Origin: Dokdonella_A sp963775445
GTDB taxonomy: Bacteria > Pseudomonadota > Gammaproteobacteria > Xanthomonadales > Rhodanobacteraceae
DNA length: 64,000 bases
Assembly: GCA_963775445.1 (NCBI GenBank)
Contig: CAVZIT010000004.1
Location: 434,001 to 498,000, forward strand
Direction of reading: 5' to 3'
Part shown: one piece after another, positions 25,726 to 34,134 of the stretch
Position numbering within the stretch: the stretch's first letter is position 1
Layout of the letters: every line of letters begins with the position of its first letter
Notes under the pieces: generated by a model
What the model saw: only the letters and a program-made list of their open reading frames with translations
Database searches by the model: none
Told to the model about the DNA's origin: nothing
Translations under genes and position numbers: made by a program

Positions 25726-27069
25726 TCATGGTTGCATTGCGCCGCGATCGTCGCGTAGCGAAACATCGAAGCGGGCAGCGCGCTCACGCTGACTGCGCGC
25801 GAGCACGAGCCCATTGGCAGCCCAAACCAGTGACAGCGCGGCGCCAATCACGCAGGCGAGCGCCGGGTGTTCGGCGATCAGCGCGATCAGCGCCTTGAAC
25901 CAGGCACTGATCGCGTCGGCACCGCGGTAGACAACTGTGTCAATGAAATTCTTGGCCTTGTACTTGGCTTCGCTGTCGACCAGGGTGAACAAGGTTTCGC
26001 GCCCCGGCCGCACCAATGCGTACTCGCCCGCGCGGCGCAGCACCATGACCACTGCGAATACGGCGAAGACCGGACTCAATGCGAGCCACACGAATCCGCC
26101 CGCGACCATGATCGGAACCGCCGCCAGCAACACACCGACGCCGAGCCGCCGCGCAATATGGCCGGTAACAAACAACTGGGTCAGGATCGCGAGCGTCTGC
26201 ACGATCGTGTCGATCACGCCGAACACGCGGGTCTGGTCGGTGCGATCGGGAAACGTCGCAGCGACCAGACGCGCCTGCTCGAAATAGAGAAACGTGTTGA
26301 CGCTCGCGAGCAGCAGCACGAAAACCGCAATCCCGACCAGATAAGGGGAGCGCACGACCGTGCTCGCGCCGGCGAATGGACTGCCGCCGAGCGGTTTTGC
26401 CGAAGTCGTCTCGCGCCTGTCCTCGCTCGGATGGCGGCGATGCCAGGCGCGAAGCGATTGCGCTGCTCCAATCGCGCAGAGCAACAACACCCCCGAAAGC
26501 GCAAGCAACCCGGCATAGCCGATCGGTCCGACCAGCACGGTGCCGAGTATCGGGCCGAGCAGACCGCCGAAGCTCGCGCCGCCGGCCATCACGGCGAACA
26601 GGCGTTTCGCCTGCGCAACGGTGAACACGTCGGCGAGCACGCTCCACGCGACCGAGATCGCAATCAGGTTGAACACCGACAGCCATACGTAGAACGTGCG
26701 CGCGAACCACACATTGCCCGGCGCGACATGGAACGCTATGGCGAACGCAAACAGGTTGGCCGCGAAAAACGCGTACAGCCACGGCAGGATGTGGCGCCGC
26801 GCGACACGCGCCGCGAGCCAGCCGAACAACGGCAATGCGACAAGCGTGCACACGAACGTTGCCGTGAACAGCCATTGCAGCTTGTCGATGCCACCGGCGA
26901 TGCCCATCGTTTCGCGCACGGGCCGCAGCATGAAATAGCCGGTGAACAGAAACAGGAACACGAGCATGCCGCAGCACACGGCGCCCGTTTCGCCGTCCTC
27001 GATTGCGAGGAGGCGCGCGATCCATCGGCCAGCCCTCGAAATCACGGACCGGTCGCCGCAGTCAACCAA
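25726..27069 (-). CDS. MFS transporter related to NTP/NDP exchangers (Npt-like)
   Basis: 447 residues, about twelve helices. The opening FTGYFMLRPVRETMGIAGG and the motifs VLADVFTVAQAKRLFAVMAGGASFGGLLGP and EYALVRPGRETLFTLVDSEAKYKAKNFIDTVVYRGAD are those of the bacterial MFS family related to ATP/ADP translocases. Free-living bacteria use such proteins for unknown substrates. The start is TTG at 27069 (8-nt overlap with the upstream reductase) or GTG at 27045. It probably shares a transcript with the reductase gene. Confidence 0.83.
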   Translation of the reverse strand: MVDCGDRSVISRAGRWIARLLAIEDGETGAVCCGMLVFLFLFTGYFMLRPVRETMGIAGGIDKLQWLFTATFVCTLVALPLFGWLAARVARRHILPWLYAFFAANLFAFAIAFHVAPGNVWFARTFYVWLSVFNLIAISVAWSVLADVFTVAQAKRLFAVMAGGASFGGLLGPILGTVLVGPIGYAGLLALSGVLLLCAIGAAQSLRAWHRRHPSEDRRETTSAKPLGGSPFAGASTVVRSPYLVGIAVFVLLLASVNTFLYFEQARLVAATFPDRTDQTRVFGVIDTIVQTLAILTQLFVTGHIARRLGVGVLLAAVPIMVAGGFVWLALSPVFAVFAVVMVLRRAGEYALVRPGRETLFTLVDSEAKYKAKNFIDTVVYRGADAISAWFKALIALIAEHPALACVIGAALSLVWAANGLVLARSQRERAARFDVSLRDDRGAMQP

Positions 27070-28003
27070 CCGCGGCGATCAACGCGCTGCGCTGCTTCGC
27101 ATCGAGCGCGGCGTTGCTGCCGGCCTGGAGGTTGTCGCTTTCGCGCTCCGGTTTGCTCGTGGCGGGAATCACCACGGTGACGGCAGGATCGCTCAACGCG
27201 AAGCGCAGGAACAATTGTGCCCAGGAGGTGGCTCCAATGGCGCTCGCCCAATCCGGCAGCGGCTTGCCCTTGACCCGGGAGAAGAGGTCGCCGTCGTCGA
27301 AGTTTCGGTTGGCGAGAACGGCGACTCCGAGTTCCCTAGCCAGCGGAAACACACGCTTTTCGGCGCCGCGCTGGGTGACCGAATAATTGATTTGCAGGAA
27401 GTCCGGCTTCGATAGCCGTACCGCATCGGCGAGCTCGTCCTGCGCGCTTTCGCGGTAGTGGGTCAATCCGACATAGCGTACCTTGCCTTGCTGCCTGAGT
27501 TCGCGAGCGAGTGCAAGCTGGGTGCGCCAGTCGCGCAGGTTGTGGACCTGGAGCAACTCGACCTTGTCCGTCTTGAGGCGCGTCAGCGACTGCCTGAATT
27601 GCGCAAGTCCCGCCTCGCGACCCGTCGACGAAAGCTTGGTCGCGAGAAATGCGCGCTCGCGAAGCTTGAGCTCGGTCAGCAAATCGCCGAGCACCGACTC
27701 AGCCGTGCCGTACGACGGTGCGGTATCGATCAGCGTGCCGCCGCCGGCAAAGAATCGGCGCAGCACCTCACTCAGCGCCGCACGCGCGGCCGCATCACGC
27801 CCGATTTCGAATGTCCCCGATGTGCCCATGCCGATCACCGGCAGCCGCTCGCCACTCGTAGGGATTGCACGCATAGCCATCGTTTGGGAGGTCCCTTTCG
27901 CTTTCGTGCCCAGTACGGATTCTGCGCCGAGGGCCAGGTGTGGATATGCGATGGCCGACAGCGATGTTACAGATGCGGTAGCGAGAAATTCACGGCGTTT
28001 CAC
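27062..28003 (-). CDS. Aldo/keto reductase with Tat signal
   Basis: 313 residues. The twin-arginine leader KRREFLATASVTSLSAIA suggests export of the folded enzyme. The AKR barrel follows: IDTAPSYGTAESVLG carries the catalytic Asp and Tyr, FLATKLSS the Lys, LLQVHN the His, and PATSKPERESDNL the NADP-binding end. GTG start at 28003. Periplasmic AKRs are unusual because NADPH is not free there, so folded export with bound cofactor is implied. It is followed with overlap by the MFS gene. Confidence 0.88.
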   Translation of the reverse strand: MKRREFLATASVTSLSAIAYPHLALGAESVLGTKAKGTSQTMAMRAIPTSGERLPVIGMGTSGTFEIGRDAAARAALSEVLRRFFAGGGTLIDTAPSYGTAESVLGDLLTELKLRERAFLATKLSSTGREAGLAQFRQSLTRLKTDKVELLQVHNLRDWRTQLALARELRQQGKVRYVGLTHYRESAQDELADAVRLSKPDFLQINYSVTQRGAEKRVFPLARELGVAVLANRNFDDGDLFSRVKGKPLPDWASAIGATSWAQLFLRFALSDPAVTVVIPATSKPERESDNLQAGSNAALDAKQRSALIAAVG

Positions 28004-28144
28004 TCTGGATTCCTCCTTGCCGGACCATTGCGCGGTGCTTGCCTCAGGTCGAGATTATCGCGGTGTCGCTGACGCGGCGCCGAACAGGAAGCGCGGCATG
28101 CCTCACTGACATGGGCCGAACCGATCATCGGGCTGCTGCGCCGA

Positions 28145-29683
28145 TCACACGAGCAGGAACCATACCGCGAGGAAACCGGTAACGGACATCGTCACGGTGT
28201 AAGGCAGCGCCATCCACAGCATGCGTCCGTAGCCGAGCCGGATCAGCGGTGCAAGTGCCGAAGTCAGGAGGAACAGGAACGCGGCCTGGCCGTTCGGTGT
28301 CGCGACGCTCGGAATATTGGTGCCCGTGTTTACCGCAACCGCGAGCAGCTCGAATTGACCGCGCGCGAGATGTCCGGCGGTCGCGGCGGTTTCCAGTGCC
28401 TTGATGTAGACGCTGGCCACGAACACGTTGTCGCTGATCGCCGAGAGAATGCCGTTGGCGACATACATCTCCAGCAGTTGTGCGTGGCCCTGCGCGGCCA
28501 GCACGTCGTCGATGATCGGCACGAACAAGTGCTGCTCCTGAATCACGGCGACGATCGCGAAGAAGGTGACGAGCAGTGCAGTGAACGGCAGTGCCTCCTC
28601 GAATGCATGGCCGATGCGACGCTCGTCCACCACGCCGCACAACGCGGTTGCGAGTACGATCACGCCCAGGCCGATCAGGCCGACTTCGGCCAGATGGAAC
28701 AGCAGGCCCATGACCAGAAACACCGCAGCCAGAGCCTGCGCACCGAGGCGCAACCATCCGGCACGATCGCGACCCGCGCGTTCGCGTGCCGCGTAGCGTT
28801 CAATCACTTCGCGAACCGAGTCGGGCAGTAATTCGCCATAGCCGAACCAGCCCCGAATCTCGAGGAGAAGACACGTACCAAGCCCGACGACCAGCACCGG
28901 CAGCGTGACCGGCGCCATGTGCCGCGCGAAGCCGACGAAGCTCCAGCCGAGCGCATCGCCGATCAGGAGATTCTGAGGCTCGCCGACCAGCGTGCACGCA
29001 CCGCCCAGCGCGGTGCCGACCGCGGCGTGCATCACGAGACTCCGCAAGAAGCCGCGAAACCGCACCAGATCCTGACGTCGCTGGTCCTCGATCAACGCAT
29101 CGTCCTCGTGATCGTGCCCGTGGTCATCATCAAATCCGCCGCCGGAAGCGACGCGGTGATAGATCATGTAGAAACCGGTTGCCACGCTCACAATCACGGC
29201 GATCACGGTCAACGCATCGAGAAACGCCGAAAGGAGCGCAGCGACACCGCAGAACATAAGCGCCAGCGCGCGCTTGGAGCGCACGCGCACGAGCAATCCG
29301 GTAAACACGTACAACAGCAGACTGCGCAGGAAATAGATGCCCGCCACCATGAACATCAGCAGCAGGATCACGGAGAAATTGGCCTTGACCTCGTGCGCGA
29401 CGTGCGCAGTCGAGGTGAGGCCCATCAACAAGGCCTCGATCGCGAGCAGGCCAGCGGGCTGCAAGGGATAGCAGCGCAATGCCAGCGCGAGGGCGCCGAT
29501 GAACTCGATCAGCAGCAGCCAACCACACACGAACGGGCCGGATGCCGTCAGCACCAGTGGGTTGAGGACCAGCGCCGCAATCAGGGCGATCTTGTACCAA
29601 TGGGGCGCATGGCCGAGGAAGACATTGAATGCCTCGGCCGGCCACGATGGTCGCCGCGGGCCGGCGTTGCTATCGCTCGCCAT
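28145..29683 (-). CDS. nhaB: Na+/H+ antiporter NhaB
   Basis: 512 residues, about twelve helices, matching NhaB throughout: FNVFLGHAPHWYK, TSTAHVAHEVKANFSVILLLMFMVAGIYF, HAAVGTALGGACTLVGEPQNL, ISDNVFVASVYI and the long conserved NTGTNIPSVATPNGQAAF. It exports Na+ in exchange for protons at alkaline or saline conditions. A cytoplasmic loop around residue 185-195 is rich in His and Asp (DDDHGHDHEDD), more so than in E. coli, and might sense pH or bind metal. The gene is alone on its strand. Confidence 0.95.
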   Translation of the reverse strand: MASDSNAGPRRPSWPAEAFNVFLGHAPHWYKIALIAALVLNPLVLTASGPFVCGWLLLIEFIGALALALRCYPLQPAGLLAIEALLMGLTSTAHVAHEVKANFSVILLLMFMVAGIYFLRSLLLYVFTGLLVRVRSKRALALMFCGVAALLSAFLDALTVIAVIVSVATGFYMIYHRVASGGGFDDDHGHDHEDDALIEDQRRQDLVRFRGFLRSLVMHAAVGTALGGACTLVGEPQNLLIGDALGWSFVGFARHMAPVTLPVLVVGLGTCLLLEIRGWFGYGELLPDSVREVIERYAARERAGRDRAGWLRLGAQALAAVFLVMGLLFHLAEVGLIGLGVIVLATALCGVVDERRIGHAFEEALPFTALLVTFFAIVAVIQEQHLFVPIIDDVLAAQGHAQLLEMYVANGILSAISDNVFVASVYIKALETAATAGHLARGQFELLAVAVNTGTNIPSVATPNGQAAFLFLLTSALAPLIRLGYGRMLWMALPYTVTMSVTGFLAVWFLLV

Positions 29684-30021
29684 CGCGCATTCTTTTCATC
29701 GGGTCGTGTTCGAGCAGCCGTCGACGGCTCATCGGTTCTCTCCCGGCGTCGATTCGAGGTCGACTCTGCCGAACAGTCTGCCATCGGCCTGCCGGCAAGT
29801 GTATCCGTTGCGCACGGCAGAGACTGTCTGTTGAACCGATGCACTCACCGTTCGCGCTGAGCGTAGCGGTGCCGGCGCGAAATCGAAGCGTTCGTTCTGT
29901 TGGGCTCTTCGACTTCGGCCCGCGCTCAAAGTGAACGGAGTTGGCGAGCAACACCCTTACCGTTCGCGCTTATACTAGTGAGCATGCGCGGCACCGTAGC
30001 GCTGGGGCGGAGAGACCTCCT
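29684..30021. other. Intergenic region with REP-like inverted repeat
   Basis: No gene was recognised. It contains the inverted repeat given as a separate entry (29848-29938) and another CCGTTCGCGCT at 29960-29970. It must hold the promoters of the divergent nhaB and ECF sigma genes, but none was clear. Confidence 0.4.
29848..29938. repeat. REP-like imperfect inverted repeat
   Basis: CCGTTCGCGCTGAGCG (29848-29863) recurs inverted as CGCTCAAAGTGAACGG (29923-29938), matching at 13 of 16 positions. GAAGCG/CTTCGACTTCGG elements lie between. Such CCGTTC...GAGCG palindromes are scattered between genes in many Xanthomonadales and relatives. A single example is seen in this window. Confidence 0.45.
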
Positions 30022-30585
30022 GTGGCGGATATCACGGAACTGCTCGGCAGGGCGCGCGACGGCGATCGCGACGCTTCGGAACGGGTCTACGCAACCCTTT
30101 ACGATGAGTTGCATCGGCTTGCCGCCGGCCAGTTGCGCGGCGGAGGTGCGGCGGCAATGCGCGCAACTTCGCTGGTGCATGAAGCGTATCTCAAGCTGGC
30201 CCAGCACGGCGCGCCGACGGTCAATGACCGCAGTCACTTTTTCGCGGTCGCAGCGCGTGCGATGCGCCAGATTGTCGTCGACCACGTGCGCGCGCGCGCG
30301 GCATTGCGACGCGGTGGTGGCATGCATATCGAATCGCTCGACACGACCGCGATCGAAGCCGCCGCCGAGGGCCGGGAGACCGATGTGCTCGCGCTCGATT
30401 CGGCGCTTTCACGCCTTTCGGAACTCGATCCCAACCTGGCGGCTTTGGTCGAACTGCGTTTCTACGGAGGGCTCGATCTGGCCGAGATCGCGGTCGTGAA
30501 CGCGCGCTCCGAACGCTCGTTGAAACGCGATTGGCGCCGCGCACGCGCGTTCCTGCAGCGCGAACTGACCGACTTGCCTGCATGA
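30022..30585 (+). CDS. ECF sigma factor of the kinase-associated type (second copy)
   Basis: 187 residues from the GTG at 30022 (a TTG at 29941 would add 27 residues). Region 2: ATSLVHEAYLKLAQ, HFFAVAARAMRQIVVDHVRARAAL. Region 4: LDLAEIAVVNARSERSLKRDWRRARAFL. It is of the same type as the factor at 9381-9959 but clearly divergent in sequence. Its stop overlaps the start of the kinase gene (ATGA). No anti-sigma gene is adjacent, so the kinase is the likely controller. Confidence 0.87.
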   Translation: MADITELLGRARDGDRDASERVYATLYDELHRLAAGQLRGGGAAAMRATSLVHEAYLKLAQHGAPTVNDRSHFFAVAARAMRQIVVDHVRARAALRRGGGMHIESLDTTAIEAAAEGRETDVLALDSALSRLSELDPNLAALVELRFYGGLDLAEIAVVNARSERSLKRDWRRARAFLQRELTDLPA

Positions 30586-33356
30586 CCGATGCGGCCGAGC
30601 GTTGGGCGCGGATCGCTGCGTTGTTCGATGACGTGGTGGATCTTGCGTCCGCCGATCGGGAGCGGCGACTCGACGCGATTGCCCGGAGCGATGCGTCGCT
30701 CGCTGCGGAGGTCCGCTCTCTGCTCGCGGCGGATGAGGATGCGACCGATTTGCTCGACGCCAATGCGGCGGCCATCGTGCCCGACATCCTTGCCGACGGT
30801 GCCGGCGCGACCGGCGACGGCGGCCGGGTCGGTGCGTGGCGCCTGCTGCGGCCGATCGGGGAAGGCGGCATGGGGGTCGTCTATCTGGGTGAGCGCAATG
30901 ATGGCGCCTACGAGCAGCAGGTCGCCGTCAAGCTACTCAAACGCGGCATGGATACGCACGCGATCCTGCACCGCTTTCTGCAGGAACGCCGCATCCTGGC
31001 GCGGCTCAATCATGCTCACATCGTGCGCCTCGTCGACGGCGGCATGAGCGCCGATGGCCGTCCGTTTTACGTCATGGAATACGTCGATGGCCAGCCGATC
31101 ACTGGCTACGCCGCCGAGCATCATCTCGATGTGCGCGCGCGCGTCGGATTGCTCGCGGTTGTCGCCGAAGCAGTCGCGTATGCGCACACGCACCTGATTG
31201 TGCATCGCGATTTGAAACCGTCCAATGTGTTGATCGACACCAACGGTGCACCGCGTGTGCTGGATTTCGGTATCGCCAAGTTGATCGAGGAAAGTGGCGA
31301 GCAGACGCGCACGGGGACCGGCATGCGCGTGCTGTCGCCTGCTTATGCGGCCCCCGAGCAGATCCTTGGCGAGCCGATCGGTACAGCGACCGATGTTTAC
31401 GCACTCGGTCTCATGCTTTGCGAGTTGCTCGTGGGCGAACTGCCGCAGCGGCGCCGGATCACGACCTTCGAGCAACTGGCGCGGGATATCTCGACCGTGG
31501 CGACCGAGCGCGCGAGCACGCTCGCTGCACGACTGACGTCCGATCAGGTCGTCGCGCTGTATGGTGCAGATGTCGATTCCCGGCGCCTCGCACGCAGCGT
31601 CGGCGGCGACATTGATGTGATCATCGCAACTGCGCTCAAGCGCGAACCCGAACGGCGCTATCCGACTGCCGCCGCATTCGCCGAAGACCTGCATCGCTGG
31701 CTCGATGGCCAGCCGATCAACGCACGCGCGGATTCGACCGCCTACCGGTTCACCCGGTTTGTGCGCCGCCACCGCGTCGGTGTTGCTGCCAGTGCGTTGA
31801 TTGCACTGTCGCTGATAGGCGGCCTCGGTGCGGCGTTGTACCAGGCAGCCGAGGCACGCCAGCAGGCAGCGCTCGCGCAGCATCAGGCGGAGCGCGCCGA
31901 ACGTGTCAAGGCGTTTCTGATCGGCCTGTTCCAGCAGAACGATCCGGCAGTGGCCAAGGGCGCGCCGTTGAGCGCGGCTGAAATCCTCAAGCGCGGCCGC
32001 GAGAAGCTCGGTAGCTCCCTGGCTGATGATCCGCAAACGCGCGGCGAACTGCTCATTGCCATCGCCGAAATTCAGGGCAACCTTGGCGTGTACACCGACG
32101 GCCTTGCGACTGCCGAGCTGGCCATGCCTTTGCTGATCGCGAGCGTGCCCGCGACTGATCCACGCCTTGCTGCGGCGTACACGGTTCGAGGCAAATTCTA
32201 CGACCAGGTCGACCGACCGGAGGATGCCGAACGCGATTTCAAGAGCGCGCGCACGATTCTTGCCGTGGATCCTGTGGGGAATGCCGATCGGCTGGACGAT
32301 CTGGATCGGGAGATTGCGTTCGTGGTGAGCAACACCGAGTCCCCGGCAGCGGCTCTTGCTCTGGAAAGCAAGGTCATTTCGCGCATGCGCCGGCGTGTGC
32401 CCGGGAATAGCCCGCGTCTTGCCGACCATCGCCTTTCACTGGCGTTGATGTTCGAGGAAGTAGGCGACTATGCGCAAGCCGAGGCGGCATACCGCTTGGC
32501 GTTGCCGGTCATGATCAACGCCAATGGTGCGTTTGCGCCCGATGTCTGCGAAGCCGAAGCGAACTTTGCCGGCCTGCTCGATCGCATGAGCAGGAGCACC
32601 GAGGCGCTTCCGCTTTTCGGACACGCACTTGATTGCGAGCGGCAACTCTACGGAAGCGATTCAAGGCTATATGGTCAGACGCTGTTTTCGCGCGGCATCC
32701 TGATGCTCGGTTTGCGCCGCTACGACGATGCACAGACGGATTTTGTGAAGGCACTGCACACATTCGGCTCAAGCGAATACAAAGCGGCCCATGCACATCG
32801 TTACCTGGGACTCACGCTGATCGGCGAGACGCGTTATGCGGAGGCTGCAAACGAACTCAAGGAAGCTGAACGACTGTATCGCAAGGTTGACCTTCCCAAC
32901 GATTATCAGCGCTGGCGAGCGCGAGCGGACTACGGATATGCCATCTTCAAGGGCGGCGATGCCGCCGGCGGTCGTCGTGCGATCGAAGCGGCCCTGGCCG
33001 GATTCCATGAACTGGTGCCGAGCGGAGAAATGCCCGAGGTCATGCGGCCCTTGCGTGAGCTCGGCGAGGTGGCGCGCGCGCAAGGCGAACTCGATACGGC
33101 GCTCAAGGCGCATCGCCGCTGGCGCGCGCTGGCGCTGAAGCTGTACGGCGCGGATTCGCGTGATGCTGGAGAATCCGCGTGGCAACTAAGCCTCGATCTC
33201 GCCAGCGTCGGTAACCAGTCCAGTCTGGCCGAGGCCACCTCGCTGATTGCAGAAGCCGTGGTCATCGCGCGAGCGAGCAATGAACCGCGATTGGCCGATT
33301 ACGAGCAATCGCAACGCGATATTGCTGCAGCCGTCGCGCGAGTGTCACACAAATGA
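30582..33356 (+). CDS. Membrane Ser/Thr protein kinase with C-terminal TPR region (second copy)
   Basis: 924 residues. Kinase motifs: GEGGMG at 93-98, Lys117 in VAVKLL, HRDLKPSN at 208-215, DFG at 228-230, APEQ further on. A membrane helix (VGVAASALIALSLIGGLGAAL) around 395-415 is followed by ~500 residues of helical repeats including recognisable TPR units (YAQAEAAYRLALPVM, YAEAANELKEAERLY). The architecture is the same as the protein at 6421-9384. The N-terminal 85 residues before the kinase are a helical segment also present in the other copy. The catalytic set is complete, so it should be active. Confidence 0.9.
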   Translation: MTDAAERWARIAALFDDVVDLASADRERRLDAIARSDASLAAEVRSLLAADEDATDLLDANAAAIVPDILADGAGATGDGGRVGAWRLLRPIGEGGMGVVYLGERNDGAYEQQVAVKLLKRGMDTHAILHRFLQERRILARLNHAHIVRLVDGGMSADGRPFYVMEYVDGQPITGYAAEHHLDVRARVGLLAVVAEAVAYAHTHLIVHRDLKPSNVLIDTNGAPRVLDFGIAKLIEESGEQTRTGTGMRVLSPAYAAPEQILGEPIGTATDVYALGLMLCELLVGELPQRRRITTFEQLARDISTVATERASTLAARLTSDQVVALYGADVDSRRLARSVGGDIDVIIATALKREPERRYPTAAAFAEDLHRWLDGQPINARADSTAYRFTRFVRRHRVGVAASALIALSLIGGLGAALYQAAEARQQAALAQHQAERAERVKAFLIGLFQQNDPAVAKGAPLSAAEILKRGREKLGSSLADDPQTRGELLIAIAEIQGNLGVYTDGLATAELAMPLLIASVPATDPRLAAAYTVRGKFYDQVDRPEDAERDFKSARTILAVDPVGNADRLDDLDREIAFVVSNTESPAAALALESKVISRMRRRVPGNSPRLADHRLSLALMFEEVGDYAQAEAAYRLALPVMINANGAFAPDVCEAEANFAGLLDRMSRSTEALPLFGHALDCERQLYGSDSRLYGQTLFSRGILMLGLRRYDDAQTDFVKALHTFGSSEYKAAHAHRYLGLTLIGETRYAEAANELKEAERLYRKVDLPNDYQRWRARADYGYAIFKGGDAAGGRRAIEAALAGFHELVPSGEMPEVMRPLRELGEVARAQGELDTALKAHRRWRALALKLYGADSRDAGESAWQLSLDLASVGNQSSLAEATSLIAEAVVIARASNEPRLADYEQSQRDIAAAVARVSHK

Positions 33357-33486
33357 TGTCGTTCGCGTTCGCTCGCTACGGAGCTGGAGCGTGCAACGGA
33401 AAAATGAAAACGCGAGTGGAACCCGGAGGGTGCGCTGCGCCTCCGCCGCGACGCGCGGCGTGGCGCAGCGTTGAAGCGCTCGATAT

Positions 33487-33894
33487 CTACCTTGCCGGCA
33501 GGGGCTGCCCGGTGGTAGCCGACTTCGGCGCGGAACCGAAGCGGTTCGATCCCGGCGTGCCGGCGATGAAACCGTTGAACACCAGCGCGATAAGGCCGCC
33601 GACCAGAGGCACCAGACCGATCAGGATCCACCACGCCGACTTGTCGACGTCATGCCAGCGCTTGGCCTGGATCGCGAGAGCGGGCCACAGAAAGGCGAGA
33701 CCGAGAATCGTGATCGCGAGGCTGGCGCCACCGCCAGCAGCGGCCGGATCGGGGGAATCCAACGAATGCATGACGCTCATGACCCGCACGACGGCGAGAC
33801 CGCCGAACACCAGCAACGACAGAACGAACAGCGCCCAGTAGGGGCCGCGGCCGACGCGGCCTTCGAACGAAAACAGCAGGGATTTCCAGCTCAT
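33487..33894 (-). CDS. DUF805 small membrane protein
   Basis: 135 residues. The opening MSWKSLLFSFEGRVGRGPYW is the DUF805 hallmark (F-x-GR-x-x-R-x-x-(Y/F)W). It is followed by helices and the second mark, QAKRWHDVDKSAWWILIGLVPLVGGL. About four membrane segments. Function is unknown; such genes are common near envelope functions. It is convergent with the kinase gene, 130 nt away. The intergenic 33895-34134 shows nothing else. Confidence 0.88.
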   Translation of the reverse strand: MSWKSLLFSFEGRVGRGPYWALFVLSLLVFGGLAVVRVMSVMHSLDSPDPAAAGGGASLAITILGLAFLWPALAIQAKRWHDVDKSAWWILIGLVPLVGGLIALVFNGFIAGTPGSNRFGSAPKSATTGQPLPAR

Positions 33895-34134
33895 CACAGG
33901 TTTCCTCCCGATAGGGTTTCGACAAGGCGCGGCGAGGTCGCCGTGCTCGTCGATGTCCACGAGAAAGGAGGCGGCGAGGGGCCACATTGGTTCGTATCGC
34001 CGCGAGCCGATGCGCTCCGAATCCCTAGCGTGCACTTCGGCACGATTGGGGTGGAGGTGTTCCGCAAGATGGGTTCATGCGCGAGTGCGCGCTGCAAATC
34101 CACAAAGCCGCGGTTCGATGAGCCACCGGAACGC

